A DNA stretch of 64,000 nucleotides, taken from positions 183,665,424-183,729,423 of the forward strand of contig NC_081555.1 of the NCBI RefSeq assembly GCF_963082655.1. The letters are read 5' to 3'. Of the stretch, positions 1 to 9,288 are shown piece by piece. A program made the position numbers and the translations under genes. The notes under the pieces were generated by a model. The model ran no database searches and was not told where the DNA came from. It saw only the letters and a program-made list of their open reading frames with translations. The stretch's first letter is position 1; every line of letters begins with the position of its first letter. The stretch is from Stomoxys calcitrans. Its lineage: Eukaryota > Arthropoda > Insecta > Diptera > Muscidae.

Positions 1-55
1 GAAGGATATATAAGATTCGGCCCGGCCGAACTTAGCACGCTCTTACTTGTTTGTG
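1..55 (+). repeat. Family B repeat, 3' tail (cut by window edge)
   Basis: The window opens inside the end of a family-B element: a TATATAAGATTCGG stretch, the palindrome TTCGGCCCGGCCGAA, then a short tail ending near TTACTTGTTT. The same tail closes the copies ending near 42118 and 54213. Confidence 0.85.
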
Positions 56-134
56 ATTAAGCCTATTGTCTTAGGAAATAAAAAGATTTTTTTCAATTGC
101 TAAATTAAAAAATAAATTAAATTGGTAAAAAAAT

Positions 135-190
135 TAAGGGCTTGGAGTCGGAATCGAGCAATCTTCCCGGAGTGGGAGTCGAATAAAAAT
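135..190 (+). repeat. GGAGTCGG-type short repeat
   Basis: Two GGAGT-rich stretches (GGAGTCGGAATCGAG and GGAGTGGGAGTCGAA) followed by an ATTGCG-like motif. A diverged inverted copy lies at 6050-6120. Identity of the family is unknown. Confidence 0.4.
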
Positions 191-199
191 TGCGAATAA

Positions 200-505
200 A
201 AATATCCCGTTTTAAGGTATATAAGACCCTTTTATTAACCGATTTTGCTGAAATTGGGTAAAAAGTCTTTGCCGAGTTTGATTCTGATTGGACTGTATTT
301 TCGAATAATTTCTATGGGTGCATACATACTGCATTTTCCATCGGATTTTGACGCAATTTGGTTAGCATATATATCCGAGAAGCTGGATATCCAAAGTTCA
401 ACCGGGCAAAACTTTTGGGCTTTTAACATCTATATCGTGATTACAATAGACAAACAGAGTGACAGACACACGGAAATGGCTAGATTGTCTTATATTGTCA
501 ACCAA
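200..505. repeat. Degraded family A/B fragments
   Basis: Positions 205-430 read like a worn plus-strand family-A tail: a GATTTTGACG motif, a 'TATATATCCGAG' stretch and 'GGATATCCAAAGTTC' just before a decayed palindrome. Positions 432-505 instead match the start region of these repeats on the minus strand (GACAGACA-rich, then GGCTAGAT). Two fragments meet here. Translations across it are not genes. Confidence 0.55.
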
Positions 506-545
506 AAGCCAGCTTTCGTTAATCCCATACGCCATTTGAAACAAT

Positions 546-2345
546 GTTTGAGATAAGTATAGTTGGACAACTAGAAAGGTGGTTCTATAACTGGAACTAG
601 ACCGTGTACTGTAATTACTGATCTATATCATCGAACGCGATCAAAGTGAAAGGTGAAGCATAAACGCAAGCTAATACTGAAAGTTGACAACTATAACTTT
701 AAAATAGTCAATGACTAAAGATAAACAAATGGCTTCAGTTGTGAACTTTGGACCAAGTTAGAATATCAACAGCCACCATTCGACATATTTTATTTTCATT
801 TTAATAAGGGCCAAATTTTGCCATTGACAATGTGGATATTTTAATTTTCCCCTCTAGCCAATTGTTTGCCATAAAATAAGGCCTCCACCAAAACAACTTT
901 CGGCCTCAATTTCAGACTTTGCGAGAGAAGAATTCATGAAAACAAATCATGTAGAGTTTATACTGCACACAGTATCCCCCACTCTGGGGTAAGTCACTGA
1001 GGACTGGCCGTGTGTTGCTGCAACACTTGCAATTTAACAAAATTTGTCGGCATGACTGAGTGTGAGCACCTTTTGAGCGTGAGACTCTGTTTGTGAATGA
1101 CTTTGAACTGCCTTCCAAAGTATGGCCCTCATTCATGTCTTTGTTAGTGCCACAGCAATTTTCTCTCCGGGCTCCCAGTAGCACTGGGGCACCGGCATTT
1201 TGGCTTAAGGCAAAAAACGAGATATTTTCCACTTCGTCTTTAGGAAGAAATGTTTAATTAGAGAACTCACAAGTAATTGCAGTGATAACCGCATCAGTGG
1301 CCTGTAGACTTGATTTGTTGTTGGCTTAGACACCCCACCACCAACAGAAGGAGAAGTTGTAGCTGTTAAAAATTACAGGTACTTCTACGCTAGCCAAGGA
1401 GCTTAAGAAAAACCACAAAGGGCTTTAATCCATACATAGACTTACTGTAGTCAGCATATAAGAACACATTCATACAGCCACACACATACAGTGTGCAACT
1501 ATCCCCCACTCTATCCCCCTCTCTATCTTTCTCTGCTTGCTTATAAATGCTTGTTAAATGTTTTCAAGTGAATTTCAAAATCTCCAAGTACTCGTACATG
1601 AAATGAATCAATGCAGTACCAGAAAGTTTTGTAGCACATAAGGAAAACGATTTGTAAAGTTTATGGTGATAATTTCTATGTTTTGGAGAGAACCCCAAAA
1701 AGTGGTCCAATGCAAACAGTTTTGTATTTACTAACCAAGCTGTACAATTTTTACTTAGTTGTATTTGTTACAATATTGAACAAATTGTATTAGTAAAATT
1801 GGACTTAGCCTTTCACGAAAATTAGTTTATCTAGAACAATTAGCTATTGATTCAGAAGAAGGGTTTTGGAGTGTATTACACATTGCAGCAATACGTTGCG
1901 TTGCAAATTCCAAAGACCTTAAAAAAATAAACTTTGCGTCAAATTGTACAACTCTTGCATTTTAGCTGCTAGAGAATATTTGTAGGTTAACAATCAAGAA
2001 GGAATATTTCGAAATTATTGAAGGTAAATGCTTGAAGGTGGAAAAATATAGGCAAGATCGGTATTGAGTGCAACGAACTACGTTTACCCAATCATCGACC
2101 TGAAATTATGTGAATATTGAAAAAAAAACACTCTTATTTCCAAAAGATGAATTTTTATACTTCTAACTGAGTACGAAATGTTTCAAATGTTTACCAGGAG
2201 AGTGCTAAGGACATCATTAAGCAGGCATGCTAAAAAAACGAAAACATATGGCATTTTCTTTCTCATATGAAAAAAAAAACAATACATTTTACAGAACCGT
2301 AGGGAGGACAACGTTCTACACTTGCTGACAATCAAACTTTGAAGA
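546..2345. other. No gene recognised; AT-rich unique-looking DNA
   Basis: I see no repeat family, RNA gene or recognisable coding sequence. The longest open frame is 106 codons on the minus strand at 912-1232. It is rich in Ser and Cys, has no motif I know, and is flanked by nothing that supports a gene. A pyrimidine-rich stretch lies near 1500-1540. Confidence 0.5.
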
Positions 2346-2348
2346 ACC

Positions 2349-2640
2349 AAGTAAAAGCGTGCTAAGTTCGGCCCGACCGAATCTTATGTACCGTCCACTA
2401 TGAATCGCATTTGTCAAGTTAGGATTAGGACCGATTGAGACCATTGTGCAAAATTGCAGCCAAATCGGATAAGTATTGCGCCCTATAGCAGCTCAAGCAG
2501 TAAAAGCAGGAGATCGGTTTACTTCGATATGTTACAATATTTCGATGTGGACCATATTGGTTACAAACGTCATGGCCATTGGGTCAAATTTGGGCGAAAT
2601 CGAGTAATAAATGAGAATTTTATGGGCCTAATACCTTAAA
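2349..2640 (-). repeat. Family A/B repeat, 3' half
   Basis: Starts (plus-strand view) with CAAGTAAAAGCGTGCTAAG and the palindrome variant TTCGGCCCGACCGAA, then modules with AAATCGGATAAG and GGGCCTAATA motifs. The rest seems to continue at 3185-3300, on the other side of unrelated DNA, so the copy looks split by an insertion. Confidence 0.7.
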
Positions 2641-3180
2641 TGGGAAACTTGACATTACTGCTGTTTGAGCAGACATAGGGCTGTTGTATTAGCAAACATT
2701 TCGGTCAGCTAAATCAGCAAACAAAATCTGCTGTTTTAAGTACAAATCTGCTGTAAAAAATTTTATGCTATTTTTTATATTCGCCTGTTATTGGTTTTGA
2801 TTACTTTAGGAATTTTTTAGATTTTTTTTAGGAAAATTGTTGGAAGAGATGATTTTAATTTGTGAAACATTACTAAAAAGAAGAAGGCTGAGCTCGCTCG
2901 CATTTTTTGTTATTGCTCTACTAATGTGCACATGACTGGCATTGCCTTTTGTATCTAAATTCAAAGAAAAAAATTATGGAAAGTATACATTCCGTGGTAA
3001 TTATAAACATCCACTGAGACGCACATTTATATTTGTATTTTATTTTTTTTTTTCTAACATCAACGTCATAATTAAGCAGCAGTCATTTGCAGTAAACAAC
3101 AGCAGCAATAACAGCAAACTTAACTACTAATATTCAGCAGACAGTGTTTGCTGTTATCAGCAAACTCTTTTCTATGAGTG
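2641..3180. mobile_element. Possible insertion inside a family A/B copy
   Basis: This ~540-bp stretch separates two halves of a minus-strand repeat. Both edges are rich in AGCAAAC and its complement GTTTGCTG: several copies near 2690-2760 and again near 3095-3170, including a small palindrome near 3149-3166. A short CATAG/CTATG pair could mark the ends near 2675 and 3177. No transposase is visible and no clear target-site duplication was found. The call rests mainly on the interrupted repeat. Confidence 0.35.
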
Positions 3181-3184
3181 AAGC

Positions 3185-3300
3185 ATAAGTCATTGTGAAA
3201 ATTTTCAGGTAAATCGGATAAATCTGGAGGCTCAAGATTTAAATCGGGAGGTCGGTTTTTATGGGATCTATATCAGCTTATAGACCGAGTAAGACCATGC
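3185..3300 (-). repeat. Family B module fragment
   Basis: Holds one module with AAATCGGATAA, 'GGAGGTCGGTTTTTATGG' and 'CTATATCAGCTTATAGACCG', matching the family-B core in minus orientation. Probably the 5' continuation of the fragment at 2349-2640. Confidence 0.6.
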
Positions 3301-3324
3301 CTGTGGTAGTCTTGCTCAAATAAT

Positions 3325-3460
3325 GATTGCCTACGATGCTCGATATGAGATATTGGCCCATTTAAATAACCAATGGCCACACTGTCCCTGCGGCGATCTG
3401 TCTTGAGCTTGACGAGTATCGCCACCTCCACATGAAAATATGAGTACAACAATAACAGCA
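3325..3460 (+). repeat. Family D short repeat
   Basis: Carries GATGCTCGATATG, AATAACCAATGGCCACA, GGCGATCTG and 'CGCCACCTCCACATGAAAAT' in order. Related segments occur at 21090-21180, 21940-22045, 22060-22425 (plus) and 23280-23460 (minus). No protein is evident. It may be the untranslated end of a retrotransposon. Confidence 0.6.
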
Positions 3461-3501
3461 CAGTGCGTCCGCATATTCATTGTGGTGGTTATTCCATGGA
3501 G

Positions 3502-3815
3502 GCAATCGTAGCGCATAGGTTAGTTTGTCGACCTAAGACGCTGGATGGCTGTGTTCCAATCCTGGCGAGATCATCAGAAAAAATTTTCAAGGGCGGTTAT
3601 CCGCTACTAATGCTGGCGACATTTGTGAGGTAGTATGCCATGTAAAAACCTCTCCTCAAAGAGGTGTTGGACTGCAGCTCGCCGTTCGGACTCGGCTATA
3701 AAGAGGAAGTCCTTTACCATTTAGCTTAAACTGGAATCGGACAGCACTCAATGATATGTGAGAAGTTTTCTCATGTTCCTTAATGGAATGTTGATGGGCA
3801 AATTTGCTTTTGTGG
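3502..3815 (+). mobile_element. tRNA-derived SINE, near full length
   Basis: Begins with a tRNA-like head: an A box TAGCGCATAGGTTAG near 3509 and a B box GTGTTCCAATCC near 3550, followed by CTGGCGAGA. The body contains the motifs 'GCTGGCGACATTTGTGAGGT', CTCAAAGAGGTGT, 'CGCCGTTCGGACTCGGCTAT' and 'TGATATGTGAGAAGTTT'. It ends near GTTCCTTAATGGAATGTTGATGGGCAAATTT (split here only by wording). The other copies in this window share the order of these motifs. Non-coding, presumably Pol III transcribed in origin and mobilised by a non-LTR element (family knowledge). Confidence 0.85.
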
Positions 3816-4481
3816 TTAATCTACGTATTTCGATTGGATTCTACACTAAATCATTGTTGAATGTTAAATTCACTAAGCATACTCTATTTCATTTTGGCTC
3901 AAAAACTTAAAATTTCAAAAAATTTCATATTAAAATTTCCATACAATTTTCATTTTTATTGCAGGTTGAATGTTGAATAAATCTTCACTTCCCTATCCGA
4001 AATATTTGAGTGTTTCATAGAAAATAGACTAGAATATCATCCGTTGATCAAATAAAACAAAAAACCAATACGTGTCACACATCTACTCACATCATTTTTT
4101 TTACCCATCACTTTTAATTTATTCTATCGATATTTGAATCACTTTCAAAAATACTCTTTTTTGGAATGTCTTTCGATGGTGACATAACTTTGATAACTGC
4201 CAGCTTGCGCTGGCAGAAAGTGTGGTCTCTTTGATGGTGGGTATCAAAGAATGTATTTCCACTTCAAAAGCACATTTCCATTTCAACGCAATGCAATGCC
4301 TTGACAGAGCTTGCGGCTTTGTAGACACAGGTGTTATGAATAACGTGGCCCTGTTCCCTTATAATGTCTTCATCTTCTTGGGTTTCTATTCAATTGCTAT
4401 GTTTTGATGGAATACAGTACAGCGCACATACAACGACCACCTGTATTGAAACACTGGCAGAGTAAACACGAGCAGAGGCAT
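3816..4481. other. No gene recognised
   Basis: AT-rich DNA with only short overlapping open frames on both strands (60-70 codons). No repeat family from this window is recognisable. Confidence 0.5.
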
Positions 4482-4502
4482 CCCCCCCCCCCCCCCCCCC
4501 CC
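4482..4502 (+). repeat. Poly-C tract, 21 bases
   Basis: An uninterrupted run of 21 cytosines in otherwise AT-rich sequence. The length in an assembly is unreliable for such a run. Confidence 0.95.
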
Positions 4503-4949
4503 ACTACCTTAGCATAGAAAAACTCCCAGTAATGAAAGCCATTTCTGACGTTGTCTGGAGATATTAATTTGTTCGACGTACAAACATCATGAATAGAAAA
4601 ACATTTGCCGTGTATCAATCTAATGGCTCATGCCCTGCTTACTGTGCTGTCATCAAGTTGCTGTCTCCTAGTTCCGTTGCTGCTGTTAATGGTGCTGTCG
4701 CATTGGATCATCAACCTAATCAGATCATTAAATGAAGCTCTACGTCCCATTATACATATGCCACCTATCCACCTGTTCTCGTATCTGTCTTCCCACATTG
4801 CTACTGTCGTCGCTCGGTTTACTTGCACAGACGGATAGTCAGTGTTCTGGGTTCTGGGTGGCGAACAAGCTCAATATTTTGCATGGAACACTCTAATGAC
4901 ACCAACAACAATAAAATTAGTATTTGAATTGAAATGTTAATCAAAATTA

Positions 4950-5300
4950 ATGGTATTGAGATCCAGCAAAACGATTGGGATGCTACGAGAACTTATTGAC
5001 GATGGCGAAACTTTTGTTTCCATTCGATTACGAAAAAAAACCAAACTGACGCGGGTTGGTAATGCGAAACTAAGGACTGCTCTCATCCACCTCTTATATA
5101 GGGGAGGAGGGCGGACATTGTTCAATGACTTCCTCAATATGTTCCAAGACTCGACGGCTTTAGGACAAGCAAACGAACATTTGCTCTTTAAAACTTGCCC
5201 AAATGAATTTTCGCCGAGCCCGCCCCTTGGTCCACTCCATGTGCTTGGCAAAAGATTACTTAGAGAATGTAATCTACATCAACAAATCAATATTTATTGA
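4950..5300 (+). CDS. Unrecognised open frame, possible coding relic
   Basis: A 116-codon plus-strand frame overlaps a 104-codon minus-strand frame (4937-5251), so the strand is undecided. Local GC is higher than in the flanks. The plus-strand product is basic, with a stretch rich in Lys, Arg and Leu (SIRLRKKTKLTRVG). I recognise no domain, signal peptide or membrane segment. It could be a fragment of a decayed transposon gene, a host exon, or chance. Confidence 0.15.
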   Translation: MVLRSSKTIGMLRELIDDGETFVSIRLRKKTKLTRVGNAKLRTALIHLLYRGGGRTLFNDFLNMFQDSTALGQANEHLLFKTCPNEFSPSPPLGPLHVLGKRLLRECNLHQQINIY

Positions 5301-6045
5301 AAATCTCCATACTTTTGGACAATGGATAAACATTTTTTAAAGGAAAATTTACATATTAGATGTATAAAAACCAAGTCATCATTTGCATATTTCAGTATTC
5401 GTTTTGTTTTTTTTTTTCTTTTTTGATTTGTTGAATAATCACTCAGCATTTCTCATTCATTTGGAGCTTGGTCAGGACGGATATCCCCAATTGCACAGCC
5501 GGTACATAATTTTTTATGTACTCTAGGCAACATGGAATGGGCCTAGAGAAAATATACGGCAACGGAATAAGTAAACATTCGTTAAAAGTGAAAGAGTCCG
5601 GCATCCCTCCTTTACTTTGGCTTGACCATTTTAATAAGGGATTTCCAACGAGAGTTCGACTTTTTTATGTAATCTAAACAAGTAGTGCAAAAATAAAAAG
5701 AAAAGAAACGAATAAACAAATGGAAGACTACTTCATAATTGAACTTTATTACTATACCCTCTATCATCCTTTGGGAGCTTACAAAATTCGTCATTCATTT
5801 TGTAGCACAGCGAAATATAAATATTGCAAAAAAACCAATTTCAAAAGATTATAAATTTTTTAACGCAATTACATTTACCACTATGCGGCTCGTATCACCG
5901 TTGGAGCGGCTCATCGATCATGTTGGTGGTGGAGGATACAAACGTTGTATACATATATTGATGGTTAATCTTTACATCGAAATTATTGCGAAAATACTTA
6001 TGAAAAAAGAATTCAGCAAACAAGGTTGAACATTTTGTCAGTTAG
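5301..6045. other. No gene recognised
   Basis: AT-rich. A 96-codon frame at 5739-6029 has no recognisable feature. A TGGTGGTGGAGGATACAAAC stretch near 5924 faintly resembles a repeat terminus but lacks the palindrome. Confidence 0.4.
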
Positions 6046-6049
6046 CAGC

Positions 6050-6120
6050 AGGGCCGCGAAGTGGAGCAATTTTGACTTGACTCCGACTGCGGGTAAATCG
6101 CTCGACTCCGACTCGAAATA
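6050..6120 (-). repeat. GGAGTCGG-type short repeat, inverted copy
   Basis: Reverse complement reads GAGTCGGAGTCGAGCGAT, then a second GTCGGAGTC block and AAAATTGC, matching the order at 135-190. Confidence 0.4.
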
Positions 6121-6124
6121 TATA

Positions 6125-6295
6125 TCTGTGACCTTACAAAGTATATATGTATGTATATTCTCAATCATCTGCACATTTCAAGTCTGTTTATCCGTATTCG
6201 TCTGTCCGTTCAACGGGACTATATACATGAAATTTTTCATAGATACTTCTTATTGATGTCAGTCGTTGGCAGTTGCAAATGGGCCATTTGGCCAA
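6125..6295 (+). repeat. Family B-like 5' fragment
   Basis: Contains AAGTATATATGTATG, a GTCTGTCCGTT tract and CTTCTTATTGATGTCAGTCG, the order seen at the start of the B-like copy at 44060. Truncated before any module. Confidence 0.55.
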
Positions 6296-6424
6296 GATTG
6301 ATTATAGTTTATAATACTAACAAATTTTAAAATGCTTAAAAATTGTTTCGTACTACGTTTCTGAGCACGGACTTTCAAACTGTTCGGAGATAAACTTATT
6401 CAAAAAAAGGTTGGAAGTTTTTAA

Positions 6425-7312
6425 TATTTTTATTTCCTACACCACTAATGTGAGATAAATCCGTTAATAAGCATACCGATCTGTTAATTTCCACACCGAT
6501 CAACTAAGAATCACTTTCTAATCTCTGTTTATCCATCTGTCTGCCTATCCGTCCGTCCGTCTGCCTGTCTATGTTAATTTGTGTACAAAGAACAGGTCGC
6601 AATTTTCACCCATTGTCGAATTTAGTGCAGACCTCTTTTTTTTTTGTCTAGAGACAAAGCCTATTGATTTTTGAAGAAATCGGTTCAGATTTGGATATAG
6701 CTCCTACATATATGTTCATCCGATTTTTTCTAATATTGTAGTAATGTGGTCATTTGGTAACCGATTCTCACGACATTTCGGGGACTGCTGTTGAATTTCA
6801 TAGCAATCGGTTCAGATTTATGTATACCTCCCATATATATGTGTCACGCGAATTTCTTAATAGATTTTCTCAAAATTTTTCACAATGTCTTCTTTTATGA
6901 TTTCTATTATGTGTGCCGATTTTGATGGAAATCGGTTCAGATTTAGATTTATTTAGCTCTCATATAGATGGAAGCTATATCTAATTTGCGTCCGATTTCG
7001 ATAATAATTTGCAATAATTTTATAATTAGTTAACCGATTATACAAAATTCGCCTCGAAAGTTTTTTTATGCCTTTTACATACACGAAGTTAAATCGGAAT
7101 CAGGTTGAATTTAGATATAGCACCCCTATACATATTTTCACCCAAATTTTAACTAATTCTGCACTATTTTTTTGATTTGATAACCTGTCCTCACGGAATG
7201 AAGCACGAAGGTTTCTCTAATGACTTTTCTACTCACTGATACATTTTATTGAAATCGGTTCAGATTTAGATATAGCTCCCATATAAATGTATCCACCGAT
7301 TTTAAATTTTAA
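6425..7312 (+). repeat. Family C repeat, 3'-truncated
   Basis: Opens with CCTACACCACTAATG, the family-C terminus, followed by a GTCC/GTCT-rich tract near 6540-6570 and GTTAATTTGTGTAC. The modules with AAATCGGTTCAGATTTAGAT and 'ATAGCTCCCATATA' follow. It is a diverged plus-strand relative of the minus-strand copy at 59188-60072. It stops abruptly against the RTE-like fragment at 7302. Confidence 0.75.
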
Positions 7313-8060
7313 GACCTTTGCACACGTATTTACTAACCTCTATGGCTCCTAAAATATGCACGGATATTGGTTGAATATCTAATTTAAAATTAATAGTAAA
7401 ATATTCAGTGTAAACATAGGTCGCTAACAAGCTCCCTGCATCTAACTCTATCGTTGGCCAAAGCCTTGGCTTGATTCCACAATATATGAGTTGATTCCAA
7501 CTCTCTCCTGGTACAGCGGATTCATGTATTCCTAGGGTCTCCACCTTCGCTGTCATTGAGGGTTCCAGTCAATGACATTTATCGCTATATCATCGCGCGG
7601 TCGGCGTAATATATGACCCAACCTAGTCTATTTTCTCTTCTGGATTTCTACATTGACAGACGAATATGGGTTGGACAGAAAATTCCAAGTATTTGTTTGT
7701 TGTCAGCGATTTATAAAAACTTGGCTTTGCAGGTAGTCCCTTGTGTCAAACTCCAAGTTGTAAAGCCATATAATAAAAAAGATTTCACTCTACATTTCTT
7801 ATATGACTTATATGTCACTGCATCTCCAAACTTTGCTGAGCTTGTCGATACTTTCGCGGATGTCTGCTTCTGGTCCTCTGTTCTTTGCAATTTGGCTGCC
7901 AAGATAGGAATAGTTGTCAACATCTTCAATGACATGGTCGTTTATTAGAGCTGGCAAACTATTGATGTACGAAACATTCCACATTATAGTATCGATACTT
8001 GAGTTAATTTTCCCCCTCGTATTTTTCAAACGAAAATTAGAAGTAAAAATCACGAGATCG
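7302..8060 (-). pseudogene. RTE-like non-LTR reverse transcriptase, C-terminal fragment
   Basis: Read on the minus strand, separate frames give in order: a NYSYLGSQIAKNRGPEADIR segment, LLYGFTTWSLTQ, RLGHILRRPRDD and a Trp/Pro-rich tail. These are the C-terminal landmarks of endonuclease-reverse transcriptases of the RTE type ('YLGS' connection region, 'LLYGCETW', 'GHILRR'; family knowledge). Several frameshifts and stops break it, and the palm with its catalytic Asp residues is absent. It has no promoter or start of its own. It is a dead transposon remnant between a family-C copy and B-like fragments. Confidence 0.75.
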
Positions 8061-8384
8061 ATTTATTTAGAAGCACAAACAATGCACAAACCGAATAAAA
8101 CCAAATTTAATCTAGTCATTTGGAAATAATGAAATTATTGTACAAAATTTTCGCCCAATCGGATGAAAATTGCGCCCTCTATAGGCGCAATGTATCTTAA
8201 AGAATACATTCAGTGTCTGATTACTTAGTTTTGTTCAGCTTTGCAAAAAATTTACTTGGCCTATAATAACGATAAGAAAAATATCAATCGATATTCAGAC
8301 AAAAAATAAAATATCGATAGTGACATCGATATTTAGCCTGCCAGATTTTTTGATCCTATCCAATCAATTTGGTCTGCCATAATA
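8061..8384. other. No gene; B-like scrap and TATCGAT-rich DNA
   Basis: A scrap at 8140-8190 matches a family-B module (CAATCGGATGAAAATTGCG). The stretch 8280-8340 repeats ATCGATA several times. Nothing else is recognised. Confidence 0.4.
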
Positions 8385-8551
8385 TGTCTATGATTTGTCG
8401 AAATGTAGGATGTATGAGTGAGTTGTGTTAGGCCCTTCGACATCTTTCTCCAATTTGGCCCAGATCGGTCCAGATTTGGATATAGCTGCCATATAGACCG
8501 ATCTCTCGATTTTAAGTCTTGCGCCCATAAAAGGCTCATTTAATGTCCGAT

Positions 8552-8565
8552 TTTCCCAAAATTTG
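8552..8565. repeat. Target-site duplication, left copy
   Basis: TTTCCCAAAATTTG, repeated exactly at 8877-8890 on the other side of the SINE. This is the expected footprint of target-primed reverse transcription. Confidence 0.85.
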
Positions 8566-8876
8566 CAAATGCAAATTTTGACTATGAACATTCCATTAAG
8601 GAACAGGGGCAAACTCCTCACATATCAATGAGTGCTGTCCTATTCAAGTTTAAGATCAATGATAAGGGGCCTCCTTTTTATAGCGGAGTCCGAACGGCGT
8701 GCCGCAGTGCGACACCTCTTTGAAGAGAAGTTTTACATGGCATAATACCTCACAAATGTTGCCAGCATTAGGAGGGGAAAAGAAACGCTGAAAATTTTTT
8801 TTGATGGCCTCGCCAGGATTCGAATCTAGGAGTTCAGCGTCATAGGCGGACGGGCTAACCTCTGCGCTACGGTGGC
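8566..8876 (-). mobile_element. tRNA-derived SINE, complete with flanking duplication
   Basis: This is the reference copy, about 311 bp. Read on the minus strand it starts GCCACCGTAGCGCAGAGG, with an A box TAGCGCAGAGGTTAGC and a B box GATTCGAATCC, then the body shared with the other SINEs here. It ends in GCAAATTTTGCATTTG-like AT-rich sequence rather than a long poly(A). The exact 14-bp duplications on both sides fix its boundaries. Non-coding. The parent tRNA cannot be named from the sequence alone. Insertion postdates the family-A copy it interrupts. Confidence 0.92.
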
Positions 8877-8890
8877 TTTCCCAAAATTTG
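8877..8890. repeat. Target-site duplication, right copy
   Basis: Exact second copy of TTTCCCAAAATTTG from 8552-8565. Confidence 0.85.
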
Positions 8891-9288
8891 GGACAGTGAA
8901 TTGTGTTAGGCCCTTCGACCATAATAGGCCCTTGGGGCCATAATAGGCGAATTGATTGCTCGATTTCACTGAAATTTGACATAGTGACTTATGTTAGGCT
9001 TTTCGACATCCGTGTTGTATGTGGTTCAGATCGGTTTTTTTAAATATAGCTAATAAAAAGACCAATATCTTGTTATACACAATTGAACAATGACTTGTAC
9101 TTATTGGTATTTGGTTCCAATCGGAACATATTTCGATATAACTTATGCCCCATAGGGCATAAAGTATGCACTTTGACGAAAGGTGGTTTACATATATACC
9201 TGAGGTGGTGGGTATCCAAATTTCGGCCGGCCGAACTTAACACCTTTTCACTTGTTTTGGACACTCATTTTTGAACTATTTGCACTAA

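Larger units (their letters stand above)
8400..9257 (+). repeat. Family A repeat, 5'-truncated, split by a SINE
   Basis: Modules with 'GTTAGGCCCTTCGACAT' and GATATAGCTGCCATATAGAC run from about 8400 to 8565, resume at 8877, and end at a GGTGGTGGGTATCC motif, a palindrome variant and the tail ACTTGTTTTGG at 9257. A SINE at 8566-8876 interrupts one module cleanly. Removing the SINE and one copy of the 14-bp duplication rejoins the module. Confidence 0.85.

Noticed and set aside
8333..8621. Overlapping minus-strand frames with SGPIWA-like text
   Set aside because: The same text appears wherever a family-A or B module is read on that strand, for instance at 39759-39941 and 49200-49493. It is repeat sequence, not a protein family.
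8566..8876. tRNA gene
   Set aside because: A and B boxes are present, but the rest does not fold as a mature tRNA, the sequence continues for 200 more bases, and it is flanked by target duplications. It is a SINE.
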